Positions 33,505 through 42,692 of a stretch of 64,000 nucleotides of DNA are shown here, piece after piece. Both the position numbers and the translations under genes were made by a program. Below the pieces are notes generated by a model. The model was given only the letters and a program-made list of their open reading frames with translations. It ran no database searches and was not told the DNA's origin. This DNA is from DASSUW01 sp963740605 (GTDB taxonomy: Bacteria; Actinomycetota; Thermoleophilia; Solirubrobacterales; Solirubrobacteraceae), in assembly GCA_963740605.1 (NCBI GenBank), contig CAVUFC010000026.1, positions 186,001-250,000 of the forward strand, in the 5' to 3' direction. Every line of letters starts with the position of its first letter. The first letter of the stretch is position 1.

Positions 33505-34187
33505 TCGGCGTAGCCGGGGCGCGCGCCCATTGCGCGCTCCAGGTGATCCTTGCCGGAGACGCGGGTGAGCAGGGCGGTCATCACCAGCGGGCCGATCACC
33601 GTCCACCACGCGCCGGCGACGAGGTACAGGCCCCACCAGACGAGGAAGTCGCCGAAGTAGTTCGGGTGGCGGGTGTAGCGCCACAGGCCGCGGTCCATGA
33701 TCTTGCCGCGGTTCGCGGGCGCGGCCTTGAAGGTGGCGAGCTGGCGGTCGCCGACCGCCTCGAAGGCGAGGCCCACGGCCCACACCGCGACGCCGAGCCA
33801 CAGCACGGGGCTGTCACCGGCGGCCTGCACGGGAAGTGACACGACCCACACCAACGCGCCCTGCAGCAGGAAGACGCTGAACAGGCTGACGAGCGCGAAG
33901 CGGTCGCCGTGGCGTTCGCGCCAGGCGCCGTAACGCGGGTCCTCGCGGCGCTCACGGAGCTTGCGCGCAAACAGATGAAGGCCAAGACGCAGCCCCCATA
34001 CGGTCACCAGGGCGGCGAGCAGCAGCCGCCGGTCGCCGCCCTCGACGGCGACGCCGATCCACGCCACGACCACGAACGCCGGGCCCCAGATCACGTCGAT
34101 GATCGAGACGTCGCGCAGCCGCAGGCTCACACCCCAGCTCGCCAGCATCACCGCGAGCAGCGCGACGGCGCTGACCCAGAACGTCAT
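33444..34187 (-). CDS. DUF1295 membrane protein (steroid 5-alpha-reductase-like)
   Basis: 247 residues, six or seven hydrophobic helices. The C-terminal motif RYTRHPNYFGDFLVWWG is that of the isoprenylcysteine-methyltransferase/steroid-reductase superfamily; DUF1295 proteins often sit beside cyclopropane-fatty-acid genes. It forms a two-gene unit with the hydrolase upstream (ATGA overlap), facing away from the cyclopropane operon. The C-terminus overlaps the nitrilase 3' end by 61 bases, an unusual tail-to-tail overlap where both proteins keep normal lengths. Confidence 0.83.
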   Translation of the reverse strand: MTFWVSAVALLAVMLASWGVSLRLRDVSIIDVIWGPAFVVVAWIGVAVEGGDRRLLLAALVTVWGLRLGLHLFARKLRERREDPRYGAWRERHGDRFALVSLFSVFLLQGALVWVVSLPVQAAGDSPVLWLGVAVWAVGLAFEAVGDRQLATFKAAPANRGKIMDRGLWRYTRHPNYFGDFLVWWGLYLVAGAWWTVIGPLVMTALLTRVSGKDHLERAMGARPGYADYVSRTSGFVPLPPRSASGP

Positions 34188-34936
34188 TCGCTGCCCTCGA
34201 GCAGGACGGCGGCGACGCGCTCCGGATCGTCCCACGTCGGCAGGTGGCCGCAGCCGGGAAGGTCGATGCTGCGCACCCCGGGCGGGATCCGCTGCAGCCG
34301 CCGCACCAGACGGTCGTGCTCGGGCCACGCGAGCGTCACCGGCACGTCGATCGTCTCGAGCGCGGTGAAGCGCGAGCCGCGCATCGCCGCGTTGGCGGCG
34401 TCGAACCCCGGGGACGAGGCGTACGCACGCACGAGCCGCAGCGCGTCCGCCGCTGGCACGTTCTCCGGCCGCGCCACCGTGCCGCCGAGCGCCAGTCGCC
34501 GCGCGCCCGGCCGCCGCAGCAGCGGCGCCAGCACCGGAAGCAACAGCCGCGCCACCGCGCGGGCGGTCGCGCGCGTGGGCTCCAGCGGCTGCGCCCACAA
34601 TCCCGCGGGCGCGATCGCGGTGACCGACGCCGCATGGCCCGCGGCCGCCATCTCCAGCGCCACCCAGCCGCCGAGCGAGTTGCCCGCCACGTGCGGGCGG
34701 TCGATCCCGCGCGCCGCCAGCCAGGTCGCCACGGTCGCGGCGAGCGCGGGCGGCGACGCGCCGACGACGGGCGGCGAGCCGCCGAATCCGGGCAGGTCGA
34801 GCGCGAGCACATCCCGCGCGCGGGCCAGCCGGTCGAGCACCGGGTCCCACATGTGGTGGTCGGTCCCCAGCGTATGCAGGAGCACCAAGGGGCTTCCCGC
34901 CCCGCGCCGCGCGCCGGTGATCGTCACTTCAGGCAT
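34184..34936 (-). CDS. Alpha/beta hydrolase
   Basis: 250 residues from ATG 34936 (MPEVTITGARRGAG). HTLGTDHHMWDP oxyanion region, nucleophile in VAGNSLGGWVA, acid in LAWPEHDRLV and catalytic histidine in LPGCGHLPTWDDP. A meta-cleavage hydrolase/haloperoxidase-like esterase. The longer open frame upstream covers the divergent regulatory region and is not used. Its partner gene is the DUF1295 membrane protein, so a lipid or terpenoid substrate is possible, but not shown. Confidence 0.83.
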   Translation of the reverse strand: MPEVTITGARRGAGSPLVLLHTLGTDHHMWDPVLDRLARARDVLALDLPGFGGSPPVVGASPPALAATVATWLAARGIDRPHVAGNSLGGWVALEMAAAGHAASVTAIAPAGLWAQPLEPTRATARAVARLLLPVLAPLLRRPGARRLALGGTVARPENVPAADALRLVRAYASSPGFDAANAAMRGSRFTALETIDVPVTLAWPEHDRLVRRLQRIPPGVRSIDLPGCGHLPTWDDPERVAAVLLEGSE

Positions 34937-34952
34937 ACGGCCTTCGCGCCAC

Positions 34953-34975
34953 CCCGGATCACCGGATGATCCGGG
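34953..34975. promoter_or_regulatory. Inverted repeat between divergent hydrolase and cyclopropane operons
   Basis: Perfect 9-bp arms CCCGGATCA and TGATCCGGG with a five-base centre, in the 65-base gap between two divergent operons. Position and symmetry suit an operator; no regulator gene is adjacent. It could also form an RNA hairpin. Confidence 0.4.
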
Positions 34976-35001
34976 TCGCCGCCAACGCACGAATAGTGAG
35001 C

Positions 35002-36240
35002 ATGAGAATTGCGATCGTCGGCGCAGGGGTGTCCGGCCTCGTCGCCGCACACCTCCTTCAGCGCACCCACGAGGTCACGATCTTCGAGGCCGACCCCAGC
35101 CCCGGCGGTCACGTGAACACGATCGCGGTCGAAACCGAGACGGGCACGCACGCGGTCGACACGGGCTTCATCGTCTTCAACGATCGCAACTACCCGAACT
35201 TCGAGCGCCTGCTCGCGCGCCTGAAGGTCGCTTCGCAGCCGTCGACGATGTCGTTCTCGGTCAGCGACGACCGCGGCGACTTCGAGTACAACGGCTCCTC
35301 GCCGAACGGGCTGTTCGCCAAGCGCGCGCACCTCGTCACGCCGTGGTTCCACCGCATGATCGCCGACCTCGCGCGCTTCCAACGCGAGGCGCGGACGCTG
35401 CTGCGCTCGGGCGAGGACCCGACGCTTCGCGACTGGCTCGCTCACCATCGCTACTCGCGGGCGTTCGTCGACCGGCTGATCGTGCCGCAGGCGGCCGCCG
35501 TGTGGTCGGCCGACCCCGACCAGATGTGGAGCTTCCCGGCCCGCTTCCTCGTCGAGTTCTTCGACAACCACGGGATGCTCGGCTTCCGCGGCCGGCCGCA
35601 ATGGCGGACCGTGAAGGGCGGCTCGCGGGAGTACGTCGATGCGCTGCTCGCGCCGCTGCGCGACCGCCTGCGCGTCGGCACGCCCATCACCGAGATCCGC
35701 CGCCACGACGATCACGTCAGCGTCATGCCGCGCGGGGGCGATCCGGAGTGCTTCGACGAGGTCGTGATCGGCGCGCACGCCGACCAGGCACTGCGGATGC
35801 TCGCCGACGCGTCAGACCGCGAGCACGAGCTACTCGGCGCGTTCCCCTACCAGCACAACGAGGCGGTCCTGCACACAGACATGACGCTGCTGCCGCGTCG
35901 CCGCCGCGCGTGGGCGAGCTGGAACTACCACCTGCTCGCGGTGCCGACCGGCCTCCCGACCGTCACCTACGACATGAACCGCCTGCAGTCGCTGAACATT
36001 GACACCCGCTTCTGCGTGACGCTCAACCGTACGGAGGCGATCGATCCGGAGAAGGTGATCCGCACGATCCCGTACGCCCATCCCGTCTACACGCGCGCGG
36101 GGGTCGCCGCGCAGGCCCGCCACGAGGAGATCTCCGGGCCGCGCCGCACGCACTTCTGCGGCGCCTACTGGGGCTGGGGCTTCCACGAGGACGGCGTCGT
36201 GAGCGGGATCCGCGTCGCCCAGCGGCTCGGAGCGGCATGA
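35002..36240 (+). CDS. FAD-dependent amine-oxidase-like oxidoreductase of cyclopropane lipid clusters
   Basis: 412 residues from ATG 35002. N-terminal FAD motif AIVGAGVSGLVAAHLL, then EADPSPGGHVNTI and GFIVFNDRNYPNFERLL, the pattern of the NAD(P)-binding protein almost always found before DUF1365 and CFA synthase. The C-terminus has GAYWGWGFHEDGVVSG. Thought to act in making or modifying cyclopropane, methyl-branched or furan fatty acids; its exact reaction in this cluster is unknown to me. First gene of a three-gene operon with ATGA and GTGA overlaps. Confidence 0.87.
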   Translation: MRIAIVGAGVSGLVAAHLLQRTHEVTIFEADPSPGGHVNTIAVETETGTHAVDTGFIVFNDRNYPNFERLLARLKVASQPSTMSFSVSDDRGDFEYNGSSPNGLFAKRAHLVTPWFHRMIADLARFQREARTLLRSGEDPTLRDWLAHHRYSRAFVDRLIVPQAAAVWSADPDQMWSFPARFLVEFFDNHGMLGFRGRPQWRTVKGGSREYVDALLAPLRDRLRVGTPITEIRRHDDHVSVMPRGGDPECFDEVVIGAHADQALRMLADASDREHELLGAFPYQHNEAVLHTDMTLLPRRRRAWASWNYHLLAVPTGLPTVTYDMNRLQSLNIDTRFCVTLNRTEAIDPEKVIRTIPYAHPVYTRAGVAAQARHEEISGPRRTHFCGAYWGWGFHEDGVVSGIRVAQRLGAA

Positions 36241-36911
36241 CCCACAGCGCGCTGTACGAGGGCACTGTCCGCCACCGCCGCTTCGCGGTCCGCCGGCACG
36301 AGCTCAACCACCGCATCGCGATGGCCTACCTCGACCTCGACGAGCTCCCCGACCTGCACGGCGGGCGCCTCCTCGCGCGCCGGCCCGGCCTCGTCCGCTT
36401 CCGCCGTCGCGACTACCTCGGCGACCCTGACACCCCGCTGCGCGATGCGGTGCGAACGCTCGTGCGCGAGCACGTGCCGGACGGCCCGATCCGCCTGCTC
36501 ACCACGCTGCGCACGCTCGGCCACTGCTTCAACCCCGTGAGCTTCTACTACTGCTTCGACGACGCCGAGCAGCTGAAGGCCGTCATCGCCGAGGTCACCA
36601 ACACCCCATGGGGCGAGCGCCACGCGTACGTGCTGAGCGGCGACGGCCGCGTGCTCAAGGGCGAGCACGCGAAGGCGATGCGCGTCTCGCCGTTCATGGG
36701 CATGGCGCAGCGGTACGCCGTGGCGGTCTCGGCGCCCGGAGAGACGCTCTCGGTGCACATCGAGACGACCGAGGCCGACGAGCGCGCGTTCGACGCCACG
36801 CTGAAGCTGCAGCGCCGCCCGTTCCGGCCGACGCTCAACGCGCTCCGCGTGCTGCCGCTGATCTACGGCCACGCCATCGTGCTGCGCGTCAAGGGGGTGC
36901 GACGCCCGTGA
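36237..36911 (+). CDS. DUF1365 family protein
   Basis: 224 residues. Matches DUF1365 over its length: opening LYEGTVRHRRF then HRIAMAYLDLDELP, the central HCFNPVSFYYCFD and late FMGMAQRYAVAVS. No membrane helix or signal. DUF1365 is a consistent partner of CFA synthase and the FAD oxidoreductase; its biochemical role is not established to my knowledge. Middle gene of the operon. Confidence 0.9.
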   Translation: MTHSALYEGTVRHRRFAVRRHELNHRIAMAYLDLDELPDLHGGRLLARRPGLVRFRRRDYLGDPDTPLRDAVRTLVREHVPDGPIRLLTTLRTLGHCFNPVSFYYCFDDAEQLKAVIAEVTNTPWGERHAYVLSGDGRVLKGEHAKAMRVSPFMGMAQRYAVAVSAPGETLSVHIETTEADERAFDATLKLQRRPFRPTLNALRVLPLIYGHAIVLRVKGVRRP

Positions 36912-38125
36912 TCGCCCGCGACATCGTCCTGCGCGTACTGCGCCGGATCCGCGACGGTCGCCTGACGATCATCGAGGACGGCCACCGTCACGAGCTCGGC
37001 AGCGGCGAGCCGCACGCGCTCGTCCACGTCGCCGACCCGCGCGCCTGGAGCGCGCTGCTGCGCGGCAGCCGCGGGCTCGCCGAGTCGTACGTCGACGGCT
37101 ACTGGGACTCTCCCGACGTCGTCGCGGTTGTCCGCGTCGCCGCGCGCAACGCCGGCGCGCTCGACCGCGCACGCCAGCGCTTCACGCCGATCCGCGAGCC
37201 CTACCAGCGCGTGCGCGGAGCGCTCAGCCGCAACACGCCGCGCCGCAGCCGCCAGGACATCGCCGCCCACTACGACCTCGGCAACGAGCTGTTCGGGCTG
37301 ATGCTCGACCCGACGATGATGTACTCGAGCGCCTACTTCGCGCGCGACGACATGTCGCTCGAGGAGGCGTCGGTCGCCAAGCTCGACCGCATCTGCGACA
37401 AGCTCGAGCTCGGCCCCGACGACCACCTGCTGGAGATCGGCACCGGCTGGGGAGGCTTCGCCGTCCACGCCGCCGCCACCCGCGGCTGCCGCGTCACCAC
37501 CACGACGATCTCACGCGAGCAGCGCGAGTTCGCGCAGGCGCGCGTGCGCGAGGAGGGCCTCGAGGACCTCGTGACCGTGCTCGGCCAGGACTACCGCGAG
37601 CTCACCGGTCACTACGACAAGCTCGCCTCGATCGAGATGATCGAGGCCGTCGGCCACAAGGACTTCGGCACGTTCTTCGCGACCTGCACCGATCTGCTGA
37701 AGCCGGACGGCGCGATGCTCCTGCAGGCGATCACGATCGACGACCGCGCCTACGCCGTCGAGCGCGCGTCGAAGAGCTTCATCCGCACGCACATCTTCCC
37801 GAACGGGTGCCTGCCGTCGCTGGAGGTGATCGGCCGCAACGTCGCGCGCCACACCGACCTGGCGCTCATCCACCTCGAGGACTTCGGCGCCGACTACGCG
37901 GCGACGCTGCGACATTGGCGCGCGAACATCGAGCGCGACGGCGACCAGCTCACCGAGCTCGGCTACGACGAGCGCTTCCGGCGGCTGTGGCGGATGTACC
38001 TCTGCTACTGCGAGGCGGGGTTCACCGAGCGCCGCATCAGCGTCGCGCAGCTCCTGTACGCCAAGCCCAGCTGGCGGCCGGGTCAGCGACAGCGCGGATC
38101 GATCACCGCCGGCTCGCCGCCGTAG
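36908..38125 (+). CDS. cfa: Cyclopropane-fatty-acyl-phospholipid synthase family methyltransferase
   Basis: 405 residues from GTG 36908. N-terminal domain (PHALVHVADPRAWSALLRG, ESYVDGYWDSPDVV), then HYDLGNELFGLMLDPTMMYS and the SAM-binding motif LLEIGTGWGGFAVHAA; the late FTERRISVAQLLYAKP is typical of CFA synthase. Transfers a methylene from S-adenosylmethionine to an unsaturated phospholipid chain; relatives make 10-methyl fatty acids. Peripheral membrane. Its last 43 bases overlap the C-terminus of the matrixin-like gene on the other strand. Confidence 0.9.
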   Translation: MIARDIVLRVLRRIRDGRLTIIEDGHRHELGSGEPHALVHVADPRAWSALLRGSRGLAESYVDGYWDSPDVVAVVRVAARNAGALDRARQRFTPIREPYQRVRGALSRNTPRRSRQDIAAHYDLGNELFGLMLDPTMMYSSAYFARDDMSLEEASVAKLDRICDKLELGPDDHLLEIGTGWGGFAVHAAATRGCRVTTTTISREQREFAQARVREEGLEDLVTVLGQDYRELTGHYDKLASIEMIEAVGHKDFGTFFATCTDLLKPDGAMLLQAITIDDRAYAVERASKSFIRTHIFPNGCLPSLEVIGRNVARHTDLALIHLEDFGADYAATLRHWRANIERDGDQLTELGYDERFRRLWRMYLCYCEAGFTERRISVAQLLYAKPSWRPGQRQRGSITAGSPP

Positions 38126-38727
38126 AGGCGCGCCGCGGCCTCGACGTCGGCCGGCGCCGGCACGCAGGCGAGCTGGTCGAGCGTCGGCGGTGTGGCGGCG
38201 AGCGACGGCGCGCAGCGGGTGTCGAACGCGTGCGGGCTCATCAGCGAGCAGGCGGTGCCGTCGTGGTGCTCGAGCCCGAGCACGTGGCCGAGCTCGTGCG
38301 CGGCGACCCAGACCGACAGCGGGCGCGGGTTGCCGCCCAGCTCACCGGCGAGCAGCACCGTGGTCTGGCCCTGCGAAGGGCGCCCGATCGCGGTCGTGTA
38401 GCCGAGGCAGTCACGCCCGCACAGCCGGAACAGCCAGGTGTCGTCGGACCGCACGACCACGTCGGCATCCCTCGGCGACTGCGTCTCCTGCAACCGGACG
38501 TGAGCGCCCGACTGGTTCCAGCGCGCGGCCGCCGTGACGACGGTCCGGCGCATGCCGCTCGCATCGTAGTAGCGGACGACGCCCTTGCCCCACGCGCGCG
38601 GGGACGAGGACGCGGCCACCGGCAGCACCTGCCAGAGGACGGCCGCCAGCACGACGGCTGGGACGAGAGCGAGCAGCAACTCGCGGGCAGCCAGAAGCCG
38701 CCGGCATTTTCGGCACGCGTTCGGCAT
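38083..38727 (-). CDS. Exported matrixin-like zinc metalloprotease
   Basis: 214 residues. A basic N-terminus (MPNACRKCRRLLAAR) and a hydrophobic segment at 17-40 act as signal peptide or anchor. The zinc site is H144-E145-xx-H148-x5-H154 (AAHELGHVLGLEHH), with the Met-turn at M163 in CSLMSPH. This is the M10/M12-type metzincin pattern of small bacterial matrixins. Six cysteines after the anchor suggest disulphides outside the cell. Stand-alone gene; its tail overlaps the CFA-synthase tail by 43 bases. Substrate unknown. Confidence 0.85.
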   Translation of the reverse strand: MPNACRKCRRLLAARELLLALVPAVVLAAVLWQVLPVAASSSPRAWGKGVVRYYDASGMRRTVVTAAARWNQSGAHVRLQETQSPRDADVVVRSDDTWLFRLCGRDCLGYTTAIGRPSQGQTTVLLAGELGGNPRPLSVWVAAHELGHVLGLEHHDGTACSLMSPHAFDTRCAPSLAATPPTLDQLACVPAPADVEAAARLYGGEPAVIDPRCR

Positions 38728-38827
38728 GAACGAGGATCGTGGCCCGGGGTACGGGCCGCGCGATGAAGCTGTGAAAAGGGGTACAGCACTCCCGCGCGCC
38801 GTACCCGCCTGTCCCTATACGTGCCCG

Positions 38828-38842
38828 GCCCTCAGCGAGGGC
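38828..38842 (-). terminator. Small hairpin after the seven-gene minus-strand operon
   Basis: GCCCTC/GAGGGC, perfect 6-bp stem with a three-base loop, 13 bases past the Gfo/Idh stop. No clear T-run. Within the same 127-base gap GGCCCG/CGGGCC (38741-38757) is another short stem. Weak candidates for terminating the operon. Confidence 0.3.
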
Positions 38843-38854
38843 AAACGAGAACGT

Positions 38855-40021
38855 TCAGCGATACGTCACCGTCTCGCGCGCGCCCTGCTCCGCCGAGCGC
38901 AGCATCGCGTCGCACACCTCGGCGGCCCGGTACCCGTCTTCGAGCGTGGCCCCGTGCGGGCCGACGTCGCCGCCGTCGCGGATCGCGGTGAGGAAGTGAT
39001 GGAGCTCGTGGACGAAGGTGTGCTCCCAGCCGATCGTGTGCCCCTGGGGCCACCAGTGCTCCCAGAACGGGTGGTCGGCCTCGGACACCAGCACGGTCCG
39101 GAAGCCCTGCGCCTGCGCGCCCGGCTTGGAGTCGTTGAAGTGCACCTGGAGCTCGTTCAGCCGCTCGAGGTCGAACGCGATCGAGCCCTTGGACCCGTTG
39201 ATCTCCCACGTGAATGCGTTCTTCCGCCCCTGGGCGAACCGCGTCGCCTCGATCGTGCCGACCGCTCCGCTCTCGAACTTCACGACCGACTCGACCGCGT
39301 CGTCGACGTCGCGACCCGGGATGAACGTCTGCGTCATCGCCGCGACCTGCTCGATCTCGCCGCACAGATAGCGCGCGAGGTCGATCACGTGCGCGCCGAG
39401 GTCGCCGAGCGAGCCCGAGCCGGCCGTCGCCTTGTCGAAGCGCCAGATGTCGCCCTCGGTCGTGCCCCACTCCTGCAGGTAGCTGCCGCGGAAGTGCTGG
39501 ATGTCGCCGATGTCGCCGGACGCGATGATCTCGCGCGCGAGCCGGATCGCCGGCACGAACCGGTAGTTGAAGGCGCACATGTGCTTGACGCCGGTCGCCG
39601 CGACGGCCTGCCAGGTGTCGTAGGACTCGGCGGCGTCGCGCCCGAGCGGCTTCTCGCAGATCACGTGCTTGCCGGCCTGAGCGGCGACCACGGTCGGCTC
39701 GGCGTGCAGGTTGTTCGGGCCGGAGTTGTCGAACAGCTCCACGCGCGGGTCGGTCGCCACCGCGCGCCAGTCCGTCTTGTAGTCGGCGAAGCCGTAGCGG
39801 CGCGCGGCCTCGGCCACGGCCTCCTCGTTGCGGCCGGCGATCGAGATCAGCTCCGGGCGCAGCGGCGGCGGCCACGTCATGTAGGCCAGCGTCTTGTAGG
39901 CGTTCGAATGAGCCTTGCCCATGAACGCGTAGCCGAGCATGCCGATCCCGATGGGTCTGACCTCACCGGGTGGGTGGGCCTTATCAACCTTTCCCATCGT
40001 GACGAAACCGACTTCGGACAT
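38855..40021 (-). CDS. Gfo/Idh/MocA-family oxidoreductase
   Basis: 388 residues. Rossmann motif IGIGMLGYAFMGKAHSNAY, EKP motif HVICEKPLGRDA, and GSLGDLGAHVIDLARYL. This subgroup (GYAFMGKAHSNA) is common beside xylose-isomerase-like TIM barrels in actinobacterial sugar and inositol clusters, where it oxidises a sugar or cyclitol with NAD(P). The stop of the isomerase gene lies directly before its ATG, so both are co-translated. Last of seven genes. Confidence 0.88.
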   Translation of the reverse strand: MSEVGFVTMGKVDKAHPPGEVRPIGIGMLGYAFMGKAHSNAYKTLAYMTWPPPLRPELISIAGRNEEAVAEAARRYGFADYKTDWRAVATDPRVELFDNSGPNNLHAEPTVVAAQAGKHVICEKPLGRDAAESYDTWQAVAATGVKHMCAFNYRFVPAIRLAREIIASGDIGDIQHFRGSYLQEWGTTEGDIWRFDKATAGSGSLGDLGAHVIDLARYLCGEIEQVAAMTQTFIPGRDVDDAVESVVKFESGAVGTIEATRFAQGRKNAFTWEINGSKGSIAFDLERLNELQVHFNDSKPGAQAQGFRTVLVSEADHPFWEHWWPQGHTIGWEHTFVHELHHFLTAIRDGGDVGPHGATLEDGYRAAEVCDAMLRSAEQGARETVTYR

Positions 40022-41023
40022 TCAGGACTCCTTCGCGAACGCAGCGTCGAACGCGACCGAGGAAGGTGCGAAGTCCGTGGCACGCACGAACGCGAGCGCA
40101 TCCGGCGCCCCCCAGTCGCGATCCATCCCGGAATCCTCCCACTCGATCGACAGGGGACCGTTGTAGCCGATCCGGTTCAGTGCGCGGATCATGGCCTCGA
40201 AGTCGACGTCGCCGTGGCCGGGGGAGACGAAGTCCCAGCCGCGACCGGGCTCACCGAAGTTCAGGTGCCCGCCGAGGATCGACGTGCGGCCGTCGAGGTG
40301 CTTGACCGAGTCCTTGATGTGGGCGTGGAAGATCTTGTCCGCGAAGTCCGTGATGAACGCCGCCGAGTCGAGGAACTGGTGCTCGAAGTGGCTCGGGTCG
40401 AAGTTGATGCCGAAGCCCGGGCGGTCGCCGATCGCGTCCAGCGTCTTGCGCGTGGTCACGAAGTCGTAGGCGATCTCGGTCGGGTGGACCTCGAGCGCGA
40501 AGCGCACGCCCTCGGCCTCGAACACGTCGATGATCGGCCCCCAGCGCTCGGCGAACTCCTGGTAGCCGCGCTGGACCTCGTCGAAGTCGTTGGGCGGGAA
40601 CGAGTAGAGCATGTGCCAGACCGGTGATCCGGTGAACCCGGTGACGACGTCGACGCCGAGCTGCGCGGCGGCCCGCGCGGTGTCCTTCATCGCCTCGGCG
40701 GCGCGCCGGCGCACGCCCTCGGGCTCGCCGTCGCCCCAGATCTCCGGCGACAGCACGCCCTGGTGGCGTCCGTCGATCGGGTCGCACACCGCTTGTCCGA
40801 CGAGGTGGTTGCCGATCGCCCAGCAGCCGAGCCCGTGGCGCTCGAGCAGCTCCCGCTGCCCAGCGGCGTAGCCGGAATCGCGCATCGCCGCGGCGACGTC
40901 GAAGTGATCCCCCCAGCACGCGAGCTCGAGCCCGTCGAAGCCCCACTCCGCGCACTTGGCGGCGAGGTCGTCGAGCGTCAGGTCAGCCCACTGGCCGGTG
41001 AACAGCGTTACCAGTCGTCCCAT
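40022..41023 (-). CDS. Sugar phosphate isomerase/epimerase (xylose isomerase-like TIM barrel)
   Basis: 333 residues. Metal-binding sites are readable along the barrel: GLELACWGDHF, FALEVHPTEIAYD, INFDPSHFEHQ, FHAHIKDSV and the final SIEWEDSGMD. Long for the family, resembling the group paired with Gfo/Idh enzymes of the GYAFMGKAH type. It probably interconverts the keto product of that dehydrogenase. Upstream is the DeoR-family gene. Confidence 0.85.
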   Translation of the reverse strand: MGRLVTLFTGQWADLTLDDLAAKCAEWGFDGLELACWGDHFDVAAAMRDSGYAAGQRELLERHGLGCWAIGNHLVGQAVCDPIDGRHQGVLSPEIWGDGEPEGVRRRAAEAMKDTARAAAQLGVDVVTGFTGSPVWHMLYSFPPNDFDEVQRGYQEFAERWGPIIDVFEAEGVRFALEVHPTEIAYDFVTTRKTLDAIGDRPGFGINFDPSHFEHQFLDSAAFITDFADKIFHAHIKDSVKHLDGRTSILGGHLNFGEPGRGWDFVSPGHGDVDFEAMIRALNRIGYNGPLSIEWEDSGMDRDWGAPDALAFVRATDFAPSSVAFDAAFAKES

Positions 41024-41037
41024 ATCTGATCATCTCC

Positions 41038-41820
41038 CTACGCGTTGGCGATCTCCAGCCGCACACCCTCCGTGCGGTAGTGCTCTGCGACGCTCTCCTC
41101 CAGAGCGTCGTCGCTGACGATCACGTCCAGTTCCTGGGCGGGCGCGATCGTCACGAGTGATGCCCTCCCGAACTTCGTCGAGTCGATCAGCCCGACCGTG
41201 CGGCTCGCGGCCGCCCGCGCCGCGTTCACGACGTCGGCCAGCGGCCGGCGCGACGTCGTCAGCCCGGCGTCGAGCGTGAGCCCGGCGGCCGAGATGAACG
41301 CGGTGTCGAAGTTCAGCTCGCCGATGAACTCGACCGTCCAGCGCCCGGCGATCATCCGCATGTGCTGGTCGAGCTCGCCCGGGCAGACCACCACATGCAT
41401 CGACTCGGCGATCACCTCGTAGGCGATCGCCGGCGAGTTGGTGACGAGCGTGAGCTCGTTCGGCGGGTCCTCCATGAGCCGCCGGGCGAGCGCGAACGCG
41501 CTCGACGACGAGTCGAGGAAGATCGTCGAGCCGGCGTCGACCATCGTCGCCGCGTAGTCGCCGATCGCCATCTTCGCCGCGCCCGACTGCTCGAGCCGCT
41601 GGGCCCACGCGGTCGCGATCAGCGGCATCGCCCCCGCGCCGCGGATCACCCGCGCGCCGCCGTGGACGCGCTCCACCAGCCCTTCGCGCGCGAGCTGCTC
41701 GAGGTCGCGATGCACGGTGATCGCCGACACCGAGTGAAGGCGCGCGAGATCGGCGACGGACACGCCCCCGTCGCGCTGGATGCGCTCCAAGATCTGTGCT
41801 CGGCGCAGGGCTGGAGGCAT
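41038..41820 (-). CDS. DeoR/GlpR-family transcriptional regulator
   Basis: 260 residues. N-terminal DeoR helix-turn-helix (ILERIQRDGGVSVADLARLH then VSAITVHRDLEQL) and the GlpR signature GLVERVHGGARV. The effector domain resembles ribose-5-phosphate isomerase, with DSSSSAFALARRL as the phosphate loop, so a sugar phosphate is the expected inducer. It sits inside the seven-gene minus-strand operon and probably represses it, including itself. Confidence 0.88.
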   Translation of the reverse strand: MPPALRRAQILERIQRDGGVSVADLARLHSVSAITVHRDLEQLAREGLVERVHGGARVIRGAGAMPLIATAWAQRLEQSGAAKMAIGDYAATMVDAGSTIFLDSSSSAFALARRLMEDPPNELTLVTNSPAIAYEVIAESMHVVVCPGELDQHMRMIAGRWTVEFIGELNFDTAFISAAGLTLDAGLTTSRRPLADVVNAARAAASRTVGLIDSTKFGRASLVTIAPAQELDVIVSDDALEESVAEHYRTEGVRLEIANA

Positions 41821-41825
41821 CGAAC

Positions 41826-42692
41826 TCAGACGCGGTCCTCGAACGCCCTCCGCGTCACGTTGACCGGCAGCGGGCGGAACTCGTCGATGGCCTTGACCAG
41901 GTGATCGGCAAATCGCTCCAACGCCTCCTCGCCCTTCTCGGCCGTGGCCGTCAGCGGGTTCCCGATCACCCCTGTGCGCGAGAACTCGCCGTGGTCCATG
42001 GGGAAGACGAAGTACTGGTACCCGTCGAACTCGACGTCCGGGGCGCCGTCCTTCTTGATGAATGAGTCAGGCAGCCAGCTCGGCACCTGCGCGCGGTCCT
42101 GCTCGGCCAGGTCCATGTGCACGAAGTCGGCGTTGTGGGCGAGCACCTGTGAGGTCTCCAGCTCGGACGCATGCCAGCCCGGCGTCTCGTCCGGGGGGTT
42201 CTCGAGCAGGCCGTCGAGCAGGCCGATGTAGCGCTCGGCGTACGGCTTGTAGAGCGCGACGAAGGCGCCGGTCTCGTACTTGATGCGGCGCAGCAGCGGG
42301 TCGAGCACCTTCGTGTTCGAGCCGTGGCCGTTGACGAACACGAGCTTGTTCCAGCCGTGGTGGATCAGCGAGCGCGCGATGTCGTAGAGCACCTCGTTGA
42401 GCGTGCTCGCGCGCAGCGTCACCGTGCCGACCCCGGACTCGGTCTCGCGCAGGTGCTGCGGCGAGTACCCGGCCCAGAACGGCGGCGTGTAGGGCACGTC
42501 GGCCTTGGCGGCCGCGCGCCGCGAGACCTCGAGCGCCGTGATCGTGTCCGTCCCGAGCGGCAGGTGCGCGCCGTGCTGCTCGAGCGACCCGATCGGGATC
42601 AGGATCAGGTCCGAACGCTCTTGGAACCACGCGATGTCGGACGGCGCGAGATCCAGCAGGTTGTTCGAGACAGGTCGGCCGTCATGCGGCAT
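41826..42692 (-). CDS. Creatininase-family amidohydrolase
   Basis: 288 residues. Metal-binding motif IGSLEQHGAHLPLGTDT (E38, H40, D49), NGHGSNTKVL mid-protein and WHASELETS with further ligands. The family opens cyclic amides (creatinine) or acts on formamides and riboflavin or F420-pathway intermediates. Next to a Tm-1-like gene and sugar isomerases, an unusual lactam or amide of a sugar acid could be the substrate; that is inference. It overlaps the Tm-1-like gene by 11 bases. Confidence 0.85.
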   Translation of the reverse strand: MPHDGRPVSNNLLDLAPSDIAWFQERSDLILIPIGSLEQHGAHLPLGTDTITALEVSRRAAAKADVPYTPPFWAGYSPQHLRETESGVGTVTLRASTLNEVLYDIARSLIHHGWNKLVFVNGHGSNTKVLDPLLRRIKYETGAFVALYKPYAERYIGLLDGLLENPPDETPGWHASELETSQVLAHNADFVHMDLAEQDRAQVPSWLPDSFIKKDGAPDVEFDGYQYFVFPMDHGEFSRTGVIGNPLTATAEKGEEALERFADHLVKAIDEFRPLPVNVTRRAFEDRV

